A stretch of 64,000 nt of DNA from Burkholderiales bacterium (GCA_947474755.1 CANJJE010000003.1:1-64000), one strand, 5' to 3'. Shown: positions 53,692 through 63,634, counted from the stretch's first letter. Notes: a model not told the origin generated them from the letters alone. Made by a program: numbers and translations.

Positions 53692-54135
53692 TCAAAGGGC
53701 ATGACGCAGCACGAACACCGTGAGCGCACCAGCGCCCATGAAGGCCAGCACGTTCACCAGCGAACGCAGCGAGAAACGGCTCAGCCCGCAGACCCCGTGG
53801 CCGCTGGTGCAACCATTGGCCATGCGCACACCAACGCCCACCAGCAGGCCTGCCACGGCCAGGGCGGTTGATCCGACATCGACGGTGGCCAGCGGCATTG
53901 GCGCAAAGACCTGCCACAGGTGCGGCGCGACCAGCAGCCCCGCGATGAACAGCAAGGGCACACGCTGCGGCGCTGTCGTGCCCAAGGCCAGCAAGGCCCG
54001 CAGCGGGCTGGCAAGGATGCCGGCAATGCCCGCAATGCGTCCGGTGCCCAGCAGGTACAGCGCTGTCGCCAGGCCGATCAGCAGGCCGCCGGCCAGCGAG
54101 GTCCAAGGGGTGAAGTGGTTCCAGTCGAGCGTCAT
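53692..54135 (-). CDS. YeeE/YedE family transporter subunit (first half)
   Basis: GGLLIGLATALYLLGTGRIAGIAGIL; GVGVRMANGCTSGHGVCGLSRFSLRSLVNVLAFMGAGA. Confidence 0.88.
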   Translation of the reverse strand: MTLDWNHFTPWTSLAGGLLIGLATALYLLGTGRIAGIAGILASPLRALLALGTTAPQRVPLLFIAGLLVAPHLWQVFAPMPLATVDVGSTALAVAGLLVGVGVRMANGCTSGHGVCGLSRFSLRSLVNVLAFMGAGALTVFVLRHAL

Positions 54136-54169
54136 GCGGAGTATTCCTTCAGGAGGGTGTCACCACGGG

Positions 54170-54598
54170 CTATGGGCGCGCGAGTTCCGCTTGCACCCAG
54201 CGCAGCAGATCGCCGGCGGTCAACGCGCCCGACTGCCGAGCCCGCTCTCGCCCACCCTGGTACAGGATCAGCGTCGGGATGCTGCGAATCTGATGGCTCG
54301 CACTGGCCACCGGGTTGGCCTCGGTGTCGACCTTGACGAAGCGAACCTGCGGCAGTTGCGCCGCCACCGTCGCGAAGTGAGGTGCCATCAACTTGCAGGG
54401 TGCGCACCAGTCGGCCCAGAAATCGACCAGCACCGGCAACCCGGTACCCGCGATGAAACGGGGAAGGAGGTCGTCGTCGAGGTCGACCGGCCGTGCGGCC
54501 ATCAGCGCGCCCTTGCAACGGCCGCAGACTGGCTGATCACTCAAACGGTCGTCGGGCACCCGGTTGGTGGTGCCGCAGGCGGGACAAATCAGGTTCAT
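54170..54598 (-). CDS. trxC: thioredoxin TrxC type (zinc ribbon + WCAPC)
   Basis: MNLICPACGTTNRVPDDRLSDQPVCGRCKGAL; VDFWADWCAPCKLMAPHFATVA. Confidence 0.92.
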   Translation of the reverse strand: MNLICPACGTTNRVPDDRLSDQPVCGRCKGALMAARPVDLDDDLLPRFIAGTGLPVLVDFWADWCAPCKLMAPHFATVAAQLPQVRFVKVDTEANPVASASHQIRSIPTLILYQGGRERARQSGALTAGDLLRWVQAELARP

Positions 54599-54812
54599 GC
54601 TTTCACGCTCCGTGATGGGGGGACGAGGCTGCCATTGGATCGCGATCTCGGCAAGCCTTCGCTGTGGGGGCCTTCGGAGTGTCGCGTGTGCGTTTGGAAA
54701 GACACTGATTCCCGTTGCCCCACACGGGGCTGATTACCTAGTGCGCCGGGACTCGGGCTAGGGTCAAATAGGGGCTTCGGGACATCCCCCTCGCAGAACG
54801 GAGAAACGCAGT

Positions 54813-56474
54813 ATGGATTTCACCGTGAGCATGCTGCTCGGCACCTTCCTGTTGTCGATAGCGGCCCTGTTTGCATTCATCTGGTCCATGTCGAAAGGGC
54901 TGTTCGGACAAGGCTCCGATGCGGCCACCGAAATCTTTGCGGCACATGAACTCGGAACCGTCGAAGACCCGGCCGCTACCGCGGTTCAGAAGGGCGGCCT
55001 GCAGAAGGCGATCGCCAAGGGCGCGGGGCCCGACGAGCACATGGACGCGGCCGACATCGATTTCCGCACCCGTGCCGACCAGTCGACCTCGCTGGTGGTT
55101 GGTGTGTGTCTGACGTTGGCCGTGGTGTGGCTGGTGCTTGCCTCGCTGGCCGGGCTGATCTCGTCGATCAAGCTGCACGAGCCCGATTGGTGGGTGCAGT
55201 ACGAATGGCTGACTTTCGGGCGCATCCGCCCGATTCACCTGAACCTGGTCGGCTATGGCTGGTGCTCGCTCGCCGGCATCGGCGTGGCGATCTGGCTCAT
55301 TCCGAGGCTGCTGCAAACCGAGATGGTGGGCGCGAAGTACGCGCTGGTCGGCGGCGCGCTGTGGAGCATCGGCGTGTTCGCCGGCGCGGTGGCCATTGCC
55401 ACCGGACATTCCGATGGCCTTGAGTGGCTGGAGTTCCCATGGCAGATCGACATGCTGCTGGTCGTAGCCGGCGCCCTGGTCGGTTGTCCCTTGTGGCTCA
55501 CGCTGCTACGACGCAAGGTCAAGCACCTGTACGTGTCGGTCTGGTACATCGCGGCCGGGCTGCTGTGGTTCCCGATCCTGTTCCTGATCGCCAACTGGCC
55601 CGGCCTGCATTTCGGTATCGAACAGGCGACGATGAACTGGTGGTTCGGCCACAACGTGCTCGGGCTGTGGTTCACGCCGCTGGGTCTCGCAGCGGCTTAC
55701 TATTTCATCCCGAAGTTGCTCGGCACACCGATCCATTCGTACAACCTGTCGCTGCTGGGGTTCTGGTCTCTGGCGTTCTTTTACAGCCAGGTCGGCGGTC
55801 ACCATCTGATCGGCGGGCCGGTGCCGTCGTGGTTGATCACGATCTCGATCGTGCAGAGCATGATGATGGTGATCCCGGTGTTCGCAGTCGCGGTGAATCA
55901 CCACCGCACGGTGATCGGCAACTTCCGCGCGCTGATCTATTCGCCGACGCTGCGCTTCATCGTGCTGGGCTCGATGCTGTACACCGCCGCGTCGGTTCAG
56001 GGCTCGCTCGAAGCGCTGCGTTCGGTCAACACGATCACCCACTTCACCCACTACACCGTGGCGCATGCGCACCTCGGCCTGTACGGCTTCTTCTCGATGG
56101 TGATGTTCGGATCGATCTACTTCATCATGCCCCGCGTGATGAACTGGGAGTGGCCGTACCCAAAACTCATCTCGCTGCATTTCTGGCTGGTGCTCGGCGG
56201 CTTTGCGGTCTATTTCATCGGACTCTCGTTCGGCGGCTGGTACCAGGGTCTCGCGATGCTCGATGAAAAGATCCCGTTCATGGAATCGGTCAAGCTCACG
56301 CTGCCGTACCTGGAAGCGCGCTCGATCGGTGGTGGTCTGATGACGCTGGGCCATCTGGTGTTCGCTGCGCACTTCTTCGCGATGGGCTGGAAGTTCGGAC
56401 CAAAGCGGCTCGGCGCCGCGCTGCTGGGCGAGTCCCTGATTCCGCGCCGCGCGGTGAAAGGGGTGGCAGCATGA
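54813..56474 (+). CDS. ccoN: cbb3-type cytochrome c oxidase subunit I with N-terminal extension
   Basis: NWWFGHNVLGLWFTPLGLAAAYYFIPK; VGGHHLIGGPVPSWL; HYTVAHAHLGLYGFFSMVMFGSIYF; ~90-aa N-terminal extension with its own TM. Confidence 0.88.
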   Translation: MDFTVSMLLGTFLLSIAALFAFIWSMSKGLFGQGSDAATEIFAAHELGTVEDPAATAVQKGGLQKAIAKGAGPDEHMDAADIDFRTRADQSTSLVVGVCLTLAVVWLVLASLAGLISSIKLHEPDWWVQYEWLTFGRIRPIHLNLVGYGWCSLAGIGVAIWLIPRLLQTEMVGAKYALVGGALWSIGVFAGAVAIATGHSDGLEWLEFPWQIDMLLVVAGALVGCPLWLTLLRRKVKHLYVSVWYIAAGLLWFPILFLIANWPGLHFGIEQATMNWWFGHNVLGLWFTPLGLAAAYYFIPKLLGTPIHSYNLSLLGFWSLAFFYSQVGGHHLIGGPVPSWLITISIVQSMMMVIPVFAVAVNHHRTVIGNFRALIYSPTLRFIVLGSMLYTAASVQGSLEALRSVNTITHFTHYTVAHAHLGLYGFFSMVMFGSIYFIMPRVMNWEWPYPKLISLHFWLVLGGFAVYFIGLSFGGWYQGLAMLDEKIPFMESVKLTLPYLEARSIGGGLMTLGHLVFAAHFFAMGWKFGPKRLGAALLGESLIPRRAVKGVAA

Positions 56475-57112
56475 GCGAGGGCAGCAGCTTCTGGGAAATG
56501 GACGAACTGCGGCTGATCACCGGTGCGATGGTGATCCTGGCCTTGGCCACCGGCATCCTTGTGCTGGTGCCCTACCTGCTGATCAAGCCCGTGAAGGCAC
56601 CGGTGGGACTGAACCCCTACACCGACATTCAACTGGCAGGGCGCCAGTCGTACATCGCCAATGGCTGTGTCTACTGCCACTCGCAGCAGCCCCGAGACAT
56701 CCAGCAAGCGCCCGATGCCAAGCGCGGCTGGGGGCGAGCGTCGGTGGCTGGCGACTACGTCTATGACACGCCGCATCTGCTGGGCACCATGCGCACCGGG
56801 CCCGATCTGCTGAACATCGGTGCCCGGCAGCCCAGCGCCGACTGGCACCTCGGACACCTCTACCAGCCTCGGGCCTACACGCCAGGGTCGATCATGCCGT
56901 CCTACCCCTACCTGTTCGAAGTGCGCCGGGGAGAGGCTCAGGCGGGCGAGAAGGTGCTGACGCTGCCGCCTGGACTGACCCGGCCCGGTGAGGTCGTGAT
57001 CGCCAAGCCCGAGGCGCTGGCGCTGGTGGCCTACCTCCTTTCACTGGATCGCACCTACCCGGCGCTTCCACCTCGGTCGCAGAGCGCGGTCGCCGCCGGA
57101 GATGCCCCATGA
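56471..57112 (+). CDS. ccoO: cbb3-type oxidase subunit II (monoheme)
   Basis: NPYTDIQLAGRQSYIANGCVYCHSQQPRDIQQAPDAKRGWGRASVAGDYVYDTPHLLGTMRTGPDL. Confidence 0.93.
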   Translation: MSEGSSFWEMDELRLITGAMVILALATGILVLVPYLLIKPVKAPVGLNPYTDIQLAGRQSYIANGCVYCHSQQPRDIQQAPDAKRGWGRASVAGDYVYDTPHLLGTMRTGPDLLNIGARQPSADWHLGHLYQPRAYTPGSIMPSYPYLFEVRRGEAQAGEKVLTLPPGLTRPGEVVIAKPEALALVAYLLSLDRTYPALPPRSQSAVAAGDAP

Positions 57113-57720
57113 CGCCGTCGCGCAAACGACCACCGCCCACGGCACAACTCCAGCGCGAGAACGCCGATCCGGATGAGAGCGTCAAGCCGCTGCCGTGGTT
57201 TCTGGTCATGTCGCTTGGCGCCATGGCGATGTGGGGCGCTTTCTACATCTACGCCACCCCGTCGGGCATCGAGTCTGCCTATGGCGACCAGCGCACGGTG
57301 GCCACCCTGCGCCCGCCAGAAAAGACAGCGACGGGTGCTGCGCCCGCAGTGGACGGCAAGCAGCTGTTCGGCGCGAAGTGCGCCGCCTGTCATCAGGCCA
57401 GCGGGCTCGGCGTGGCTGGCGTCTTCCCGCCATTGGCCGCGTCGGAATGGGTCATCGGTGATGAGAAGACGCTGATCCACATCTTGCTGCACGGAGTGGT
57501 CGGCGAGATGCAGGTGAAGGGCAACACCTACAACGGCGCGATGCCCGGCTGGAAGTCGCTCAGCGACGACGAACTGGCGGTGGTGATGACCTACATTCGC
57601 ACCGACTGGGGCAACAAGGCCTCGCCGATCCTGCCTGAGACCGTGAAGGCGCAGCGCGAGGCGACCGCATCGCGCACCGGGCCCTACCAAGGTGGCAAAG
57701 AGCTTGCTGCAGGACCTTGA
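57109..57720 (+). CDS. membrane-anchored monoheme cytochrome c, CcoP position
   Basis: N-terminal TM (LPWFLVMSLGAMAMWGAFYIY) and one CxxCH (CAACHQASG); ATGA overlap with ccoO. Confidence 0.85.
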   Translation: MTPSRKRPPPTAQLQRENADPDESVKPLPWFLVMSLGAMAMWGAFYIYATPSGIESAYGDQRTVATLRPPEKTATGAAPAVDGKQLFGAKCAACHQASGLGVAGVFPPLAASEWVIGDEKTLIHILLHGVVGEMQVKGNTYNGAMPGWKSLSDDELAVVMTYIRTDWGNKASPILPETVKAQREATASRTGPYQGGKELAAGP

Positions 57721-58360
57721 GCCGTCGGCCGGTGACAGCGGCCTGGTGAAGACCTTCACGGCCAGCGCCCTGGTGCTGGTGATCGGACTGGGCGGATTGC
57801 TGTACGCCACCGAAGGCGGTCAGGCCTACACCACTGAAACGCTGCGACGCGCGGCCGTTGAACGCGCGCCGCAGTCGATCCCCGACTTGCAGCTGGTCGA
57901 CGACAGCGGTCGACAGCTTGGCTTGCATGCGATGCTGGCGGCCGACGGCCGGGTTCGCATCGTCGACTTCATCTATACGCGCTGCCAGACAGTGTGCACC
58001 GCACTCGCTTCGGTGACACAGCGCCTGCAGGCCGACGTTCTGGCGCAGCAGCTGGAGCGCCGCGTCGCGGTGCTGTCGATCAGCTTCGATCCCGAGGCTG
58101 ACGATCCGTCCGCGCTGAGGGCCTATGCCGACCGGCTGCGCATGGATCGCAGCGTCTGGCAGGCCATGTCGCTTGCAAAGCCCGCCGATCGGCGGCGCCT
58201 GCTCGATGCGTTCGGCATCATGGTGGTGCCTGCGCCGCTTGGCGAATTCGAGCACAACGCGGCCCTGCACATCGTCGACGCCAGCGGCCGGCTCGTGCGC
58301 ATCGTCGATGCCGACGCCCACGGCGAGGCGCTGGCTGCGGCGCTTGCCGTTGGCCGATGA
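57692..58360 (+). CDS. SCO family protein
   Basis: RVRIVDFIYTRCQTVCTALASVTQRLQ; GTG start overlapping the upstream gene. Confidence 0.88.
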   Translation: MAKSLLQDLEPSAGDSGLVKTFTASALVLVIGLGGLLYATEGGQAYTTETLRRAAVERAPQSIPDLQLVDDSGRQLGLHAMLAADGRVRIVDFIYTRCQTVCTALASVTQRLQADVLAQQLERRVAVLSISFDPEADDPSALRAYADRLRMDRSVWQAMSLAKPADRRRLLDAFGIMVVPAPLGEFEHNAALHIVDASGRLVRIVDADAHGEALAAALAVGR

Positions 58361-58968
58361 AGGCCCCAGAGAGCGCCCTGGCGCTGCTGGTGCTCCTGAT
58401 AGCGGTCGCGCTCTCGCTGCCACCGGGGCGCCAACTGATCGAGCAGAGCATGGTGTGGCACATGTCAGTCCAGGTGCCGCTGCTGCTGGCAGCCGGCTGG
58501 CTGTCGGCCGGTGCCACGTCAAAGGCGCCGACATGGCGATGGACATCCGACTGGAATCGCTATGGATTGACAGGCCTGCTGGCGGCTCAAGTCATCCTGG
58601 CGTACTGGATGCTGCCATCAGCCATCGACCGCGCGGTGGTGTCGCCACTGGCCGACATGCTCAAGGTCATGACGCTGCTGGCCTGTGGCGCCTTGCTTCG
58701 GCGCTCCGTATCGCATGCGCCGGCGGTGCTTCAGCTCTTTGTCGTTGGCTCAGCGGTGCCGATGACAGTGTGGCTCGGCGTCTACTTTGCGACCACCGAT
58801 CGGCGGCTGTGCAACGCCTACACGCTGGCGAGTCAGGCGTCCGCCGGCATCGGCATCGCGGTGTGGGGGCTGGCCGTCGCAGCCGCCTGGGTCGTCGTGC
58901 TGCTGCGCCAGGCCGCATCGCAGGCGCCAGAAATGCCAGCGGTGCGGTCGGATGTGGGAACCGACTGA
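58357..58968 (+). CDS. hypothetical polytopic membrane protein
   Basis: Several TM segments; ATGA overlap with sco; MVWHMSVQVPLLLAAGWLS. Confidence 0.7.
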   Translation: MKAPESALALLVLLIAVALSLPPGRQLIEQSMVWHMSVQVPLLLAAGWLSAGATSKAPTWRWTSDWNRYGLTGLLAAQVILAYWMLPSAIDRAVVSPLADMLKVMTLLACGALLRRSVSHAPAVLQLFVVGSAVPMTVWLGVYFATTDRRLCNAYTLASQASAGIGIAVWGLAVAAAWVVVLLRQAASQAPEMPAVRSDVGTD

Positions 58969-59073
58969 CGCGGCGCGGAGGGCTTGTCCGACTCCGGGTC
59001 CCTTTCCGTCACTCCGTGTGAGGCCTAGTATCGATTGGGTGCGGCAGGTGGCCGTCAGACAGAGGAGTGCTGG

Positions 59074-59538
59074 ATGGACAAGGACAAGGTTCCCGAATCG
59101 TTCGGCGTGTTCAAACCCGTCGGCCACGTGGTGATCACCTTCCGCAGGGCGGGCGATCTGCAGGCTGCCGAGGCGGCGCTGCAGGATCAGGGCTTGGCTG
59201 CGTCCGAGATGGTCCGCTACACCCCGGCGGAGATGATTGCCCAGGTCGATGCCGAGGTCGACCGAGCCAGCCCGTTGGCGTCCATCGGACAGGACCTGAA
59301 TCTGATCAAGGCACACCGGGAACGGGCCCTGGAGGGCTGCAGTTTCCTCGTCGTGCATGCACCCGAACCGGCGACTGTCGCCAAGGTGGACGCGGTGGCG
59401 CACCAGCTGAAGGCAGTGGCTGCTCAGCGCTATGGGCGCTTCATCACCGAAGAGTTGATCGACGACGACGCCGGACCCCAGACCAACGAGTCGCCGGACA
59501 CCGGGCTCGACGACGCTGCGGTGGCGGGTCGACACTGA
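59074..59538 (+). CDS. hypothetical soluble protein
   Basis: MDKDKVPESFGVFKPVGHVVITFRRAGDLQAAEAALQDQGL; AGAGGAG upstream; start trimmed to 59074. Confidence 0.7.
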   Translation: MDKDKVPESFGVFKPVGHVVITFRRAGDLQAAEAALQDQGLAASEMVRYTPAEMIAQVDAEVDRASPLASIGQDLNLIKAHRERALEGCSFLVVHAPEPATVAKVDAVAHQLKAVAAQRYGRFITEELIDDDAGPQTNESPDTGLDDAAVAGRH

Positions 59539-59566
59539 CGGTACCCTCGCGACGCAAAGGAGTTCC

Positions 59567-60034
59567 ATGATTCATTTCCATCGGTGGCTTGCAACAGGCC
59601 TGATCTTCCTGTGCCACTTCGCGCAGGCCCATGAACCCCGCGAGCACGCCTTCGGTTTCGGCCAGCCCGGCGATGCGAAGAAGGTCAGCCGCACCGTCGA
59701 GATCACCATGAACGACGCGATGCGCTTCACGCCACCCAGCGTCTCGGTGAGGCGCAACGAGACCATCCGCTTCGTGCTGGAGAACGAAGGCCGGCTCAGG
59801 CACGAGATGGTGCTGGGCAGGATCAGCGACCTGAATAAGCACGCGGCGCTGATGATCAAGTTCCCTGACATGCAGCACAGCGATCCCAACCAGGCCAGTG
59901 TCGAGCCCGGCCAGACGGGCGAGCTGGTCTGGCGCTTCACCCGGTCCGGCAGCGTCGATTTCGCCTGCCTGCAGCCCGGGCACTACGACGCGGGCATGAA
60001 GGGGCAGGTTGTGGTCGACCAGCGAACACCTTGA
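59567..60034 (+). CDS. cupredoxin-like copper-binding periplasmic protein
   Basis: Signal peptide; [60 protein letters not shown]. Confidence 0.87.
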   Translation: MIHFHRWLATGLIFLCHFAQAHEPREHAFGFGQPGDAKKVSRTVEITMNDAMRFTPPSVSVRRNETIRFVLENEGRLRHEMVLGRISDLNKHAALMIKFPDMQHSDPNQASVEPGQTGELVWRFTRSGSVDFACLQPGHYDAGMKGQVVVDQRTP

Positions 60035-62352
60035 ACGCGTTCGAGCCCGGGATGTCGCCAGCTGCCGTGGCGGCGGCCGATCCGCTGAAAGACCCGGTGT
60101 GCGGCATGACGGTGACGCCCGCGTCGCCGCATTCATTCGAGCACGAGGGCCGGCCGTTTTACTTCTGCTGTGGTGGCTGCAAGACCAAGTTCGCAGCCGA
60201 CCCCCTGCGGTTCCTGCAGCCTGTCGTGGTCGAGCCGCCCATCGAAGGTGCCACCTACACCTGCCCGATGCACCCCGAGGTGCGCGAGGACCACCCGGCC
60301 GCCTGCCCGAAGTGCGGCATGGCGCTCGAGGCCGAGATGCCGACGCTCGACGAGGGCGAGAACCCGGAGCTCACCGATTTCCGGCGTCGCTTCGTCTGGA
60401 CCTTGCCGCTGACGTTGGCGGTTTTCGTGCTGGCGATGGGTGGCCACCGCTTGCACCTGTTCAGCGGCGGCACGCAAAGCTGGATCGAGCTGCCGCTGAC
60501 GCTGCCGGTCGTGCTGTGGGCCGGTGCGCCGTTCTTCGTGCGCGGCGTGCAATCAGTCATCCACCGCAGCCCGAACATGTGGACCTTGATCGCCACCGGC
60601 ACCTCTGCCGCATTTGCCTACAGCGTCGTGGCCACTGTCGCGCCCGGCCTGATCCCCGCGTCGTTTTCCTCGATGGGCCGCGTGCCGGTGTATTTCGAGG
60701 CAGCGGCGGTGATCATTTCGCTGACGCTGCTGGGCCAGTTGCTCGAGCTGAAGGCGCGCTCGCAGACCTCGGCAGCGATCAAGTCGCTGCTGGGCCTGGC
60801 GCCGAAGACCGCACGCCGCGTCGAGATTGACGGCAGCGAAGCCGATGTTCCGCTCGCGGCGGTGCAGGTCGGTGACATGCTGCGGGTGCGCCCTGGCGAG
60901 AAGGTTCCGGTCGATGGCGTGGTGCTGGAAGGCAGCAGCGCCGTCGATGAATCGATGCTCACCGGCGAGCCGATGCCCATCAGCAAACGCATCGGCGACA
61001 CCCTGATCGGCGCCACGCTGAACACCACCGGCGCGCTGCTGATGAGCGCAGCCAAGGTGGGCTCGCAGACGGTGCTGGCCGGCATCGTGCAGATGGTGGT
61101 GCAGGCGCAGCGCTCGAAGGCGCCGATGCAGCGCATGGCCGATCGGGTGGCGGGCTATTTCGTTGTCACCGTGGTCGCCATCGCGGGCTTGACCTTCGTC
61201 GCCTGGGGGTTGTTCGGCCCCGAGCCGCGCTGGGTCTACGGCCTGATCAATGCGGTGGCCGTGTTGATCATCGCCTGCCCTTGTGCATTGGGGCTGGCCA
61301 CGCCCATGTCGATCATGGTCGCCACCGGCCGCGCGGCGACGCAGGGCGTGCTGTTTCGAGACGCGGCGGCGATCGAACGCTTGCGCGATGTCGACACGCT
61401 CATCCTCGACAAGACCGGCACGCTCACCGAAGGTCGACCGCGGTTCGAACGCGCCATTGCCGCCGAGGGCTACACCGACGACGAGGTGCTGCGCCTGGCG
61501 GCCAGCATCGACAAGGCCAGCGAACACCCGCTGGCGCGCGCGATCGTGGTCGCCGCACGCGAACGCAAGCTCCGCCTGGAGCGGGTCATCGAGTTCGACT
61601 CGTCCAGCGGCGTCGGTGTCTCGGGCCGCATCGGCGAACGCTCGATCGCGCTCGGCAACCGCGCGCTGATGCAACAGGCCGGCGTGGTCATCGGGGCGCT
61701 GGAAGCACAGGCCGAAGCGCTGCGGGCCGCGGGAGCCAGCGTGATGTTCCTCGCGGTGGATCACCAGGCAGTCGGGCTGCTGGCCGTGTCCGACCCGATC
61801 AAGGCCAGCACCGCCGAGGCGCTGGCCACGCTGAAGGCCTCGGGCCTGAGGGTGATCATGGCCTCGGGCGATGGCCTGAGCACCGCCAGGCAGGTGGCTG
61901 CGACGCTGGGCATCGACGAGGTGCATGGCGAAGTCAAGCCGGCTGACAAGCTGGCGCTGGTCAGGAAGCTGCAGGCCGAAGGCCGCATCGTCGCGATGGC
62001 CGGAGACGGCATCAACGACGCGCCGGCGCTGGCGCAGGCCGATGTCGGCGTGGCGATGGGTACGGGCACGGATGTGGCGATGAACAGCGCGGCAGTGACG
62101 CTGGTCAAGGGTGACCTGCGGGGCATCGCGTTGGCGCGCGTGATCTCGCAGCAGACGATCTCGAACATGCAGCAGAACCTGGCGTTTGCCTTCGCCTACA
62201 ACGCGCTCGGCGTGCCGCTGGCCGCTGGCGTGCTGTACCCGTTCACCGGCTGGCTGCTGTCGCCGATGCTGGCCGCGCTGGCGATGAGCCTGAGTTCGGT
62301 GTCGGTGATCTCGAATGCGCTGCGTCTGCGGGGGGCTCACCTGCGCAAGTGA
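60031..62352 (+). CDS. copper-type P1B ATPase with YHS and heavy-metal-binding domains
   Basis: [65 protein letters not shown] in [49 protein letters not shown] 60031 or ATG 60052 start. Confidence 0.95.
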   Translation: MNAFEPGMSPAAVAAADPLKDPVCGMTVTPASPHSFEHEGRPFYFCCGGCKTKFAADPLRFLQPVVVEPPIEGATYTCPMHPEVREDHPAACPKCGMALEAEMPTLDEGENPELTDFRRRFVWTLPLTLAVFVLAMGGHRLHLFSGGTQSWIELPLTLPVVLWAGAPFFVRGVQSVIHRSPNMWTLIATGTSAAFAYSVVATVAPGLIPASFSSMGRVPVYFEAAAVIISLTLLGQLLELKARSQTSAAIKSLLGLAPKTARRVEIDGSEADVPLAAVQVGDMLRVRPGEKVPVDGVVLEGSSAVDESMLTGEPMPISKRIGDTLIGATLNTTGALLMSAAKVGSQTVLAGIVQMVVQAQRSKAPMQRMADRVAGYFVVTVVAIAGLTFVAWGLFGPEPRWVYGLINAVAVLIIACPCALGLATPMSIMVATGRAATQGVLFRDAAAIERLRDVDTLILDKTGTLTEGRPRFERAIAAEGYTDDEVLRLAASIDKASEHPLARAIVVAARERKLRLERVIEFDSSSGVGVSGRIGERSIALGNRALMQQAGVVIGALEAQAEALRAAGASVMFLAVDHQAVGLLAVSDPIKASTAEALATLKASGLRVIMASGDGLSTARQVAATLGIDEVHGEVKPADKLALVRKLQAEGRIVAMAGDGINDAPALAQADVGVAMGTGTDVAMNSAAVTLVKGDLRGIALARVISQQTISNMQQNLAFAFAYNALGVPLAAGVLYPFTGWLLSPMLAALAMSLSSVSVISNALRLRGAHLRK

Positions 62353-62440
62353 TCGGCGCCGGCCTGCGCTGTTGTGTCGTTCACCGCACAGACGCCAGTG
62401 GCTGGCCTGCCTATGGTGTTTCATCGCACCGGAGATGACC

Positions 62441-62962
62441 ATGCAACATCCACGCACCTTGATTGCCGCAGCGGCGGCGGCTCCTGTCGGGGTCTCGAGA
62501 CTGGACTCCACCATGGGATGGCGGCCCGCGACGCGGCGCCTTCGCGCAAGGAGCGGCAGGCACACGCTCGACGCCCAGTTCATCAACGTGCTTGCAGCGT
62601 TCCGGGGATGCGGTGGCCTCGCTCCCGCTGAAGAAGCCCTGGCCTGGCTGGATGGGGAGGTCGAACAGGGCTTGTCGACGCTGGCCCGGTGGATCGCGCT
62701 GCGCGAGGTCGTCAGCCTTGAATGGCAGGCGCAGATCTGGCTGCCGCTGTTCCAGTTCGACCGTCGCGACATGAGCATCTACCCGCAGATGCCACCGGTC
62801 ATGGCCGAACTGCGCGGGGTCTTCGATGAGTGGGAGCTGGTGCACTGGTTCGCACGGCCGAACCGAACGCTTGACGGGCTGATCCCGGCCGAGGCGTTCC
62901 GGGATGACCCCACGTTGGTGTTGCAGGCCGCGCGCACCGACAGGTGGGCGATCGAGGGCTGA
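62441..62962 (+). CDS. hypothetical protein, C-terminus resembling MbcA/ParS-type (DUF2384) domain
   Basis: MQHPRTLIAAAAAAPVGVSRLDSTMGWRP...FDEWELVHWFARPNRTLDGLIPAEAFRDDPTLVLQAARTDRWAIEG; start trimmed to 62441. Confidence 0.65.
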   Translation: MQHPRTLIAAAAAAPVGVSRLDSTMGWRPATRRLRARSGRHTLDAQFINVLAAFRGCGGLAPAEEALAWLDGEVEQGLSTLARWIALREVVSLEWQAQIWLPLFQFDRRDMSIYPQMPPVMAELRGVFDEWELVHWFARPNRTLDGLIPAEAFRDDPTLVLQAARTDRWAIEG

Positions 62963-63078
62963 GCACCTGCGCCTGATCCCGGTGCGCTGTTGTCCTACAG
63001 GCAGCGCACGAATCGTCCGACGGCGCATTCCCTCGAGGCATCGCACGCTTGGAACGCATCCTCGCAGGAGTCGCCACC

Positions 63079-63129
63079 ATGGGCATTCTGACCAGCGACC
63101 TGTTCAACTTCATCTGGAGCGCATCATGA
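63079..63129 (+). CDS. 16-aa micro-ORF overlapping the next gene's ATG
   Basis: SD-like AGGAG then ATG at 63079: MGILTSDLFNFIWSAS; stop TGA overlaps ATG 63126 (ATGA). Confidence 0.4.
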   Translation: MGILTSDLFNFIWSAS

Positions 63130-63623
63130 AAATCCAACCCCAAACCAATGCCGAGCGGCAGAAGCTGGCGACCCTGATCCAGCCGATGGACAGCGTGGCG
63201 ATGTTGACCAGCCAGAATGCCGAGGGCGCGCTGGTCAGTCGGCCGATGGCTCCGCTGGAAATGGATGCCCAGGGCGCCATCTGGTTCTTCACCGATCGCA
63301 ACTCGGCCAAGGTCGAGCAACTGCGTACGCTGAACCTGAGTTTCTCGGACGCCGAACGCGGCACCTATGTCTCGCTGTGCGGACACGGTGATCTGGAGAC
63401 CGACCGCAGCCACATCAAGCGCCTGTGGACGCCGCTGGCACGTCCCTGGTTTCCCGACGGCACCGATTCCGAGAATCTGGCGCTGCTCAAGTTCACGCCG
63501 AGCGCAGCAGAGTACTGGGACGCCGTCGACACGAAGATGGTGCATCTGTTCGCGACAGCGGTGTCGGTGATCGCGGCCCGGCCGATCGGCATGGGAGAGC
63601 ACGGCCGCATCGGCCAGCTTTGA
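63126..63623 (+). CDS. pyridoxamine 5'-phosphate oxidase-fold general stress protein
   Basis: MKIQPQTNAERQKLATLIQPMDSVAMLTSQNAEGALVSRPMAPLEMDAQGAIWFFTDRNSAKVEQL. Confidence 0.87.
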   Translation: MKIQPQTNAERQKLATLIQPMDSVAMLTSQNAEGALVSRPMAPLEMDAQGAIWFFTDRNSAKVEQLRTLNLSFSDAERGTYVSLCGHGDLETDRSHIKRLWTPLARPWFPDGTDSENLALLKFTPSAAEYWDAVDTKMVHLFATAVSVIAARPIGMGEHGRIGQL

Positions 63624-63634
63624 TCGCAGCGCGA

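Noticed and set aside
54599-54812. FNR box expected upstream of ccoN
   Set aside because: No TTGAT-N4-ATCAA-like palindrome could be found by eye in this interval.
60553-62778. 741-aa ORF on - strand opposite the copper ATPase
   Set aside because: Antisense shadow ORF in GC-rich coding DNA; composition rich in Arg/His/Gln/Ala without domains, while the + strand encodes clear P-type ATPase motifs.
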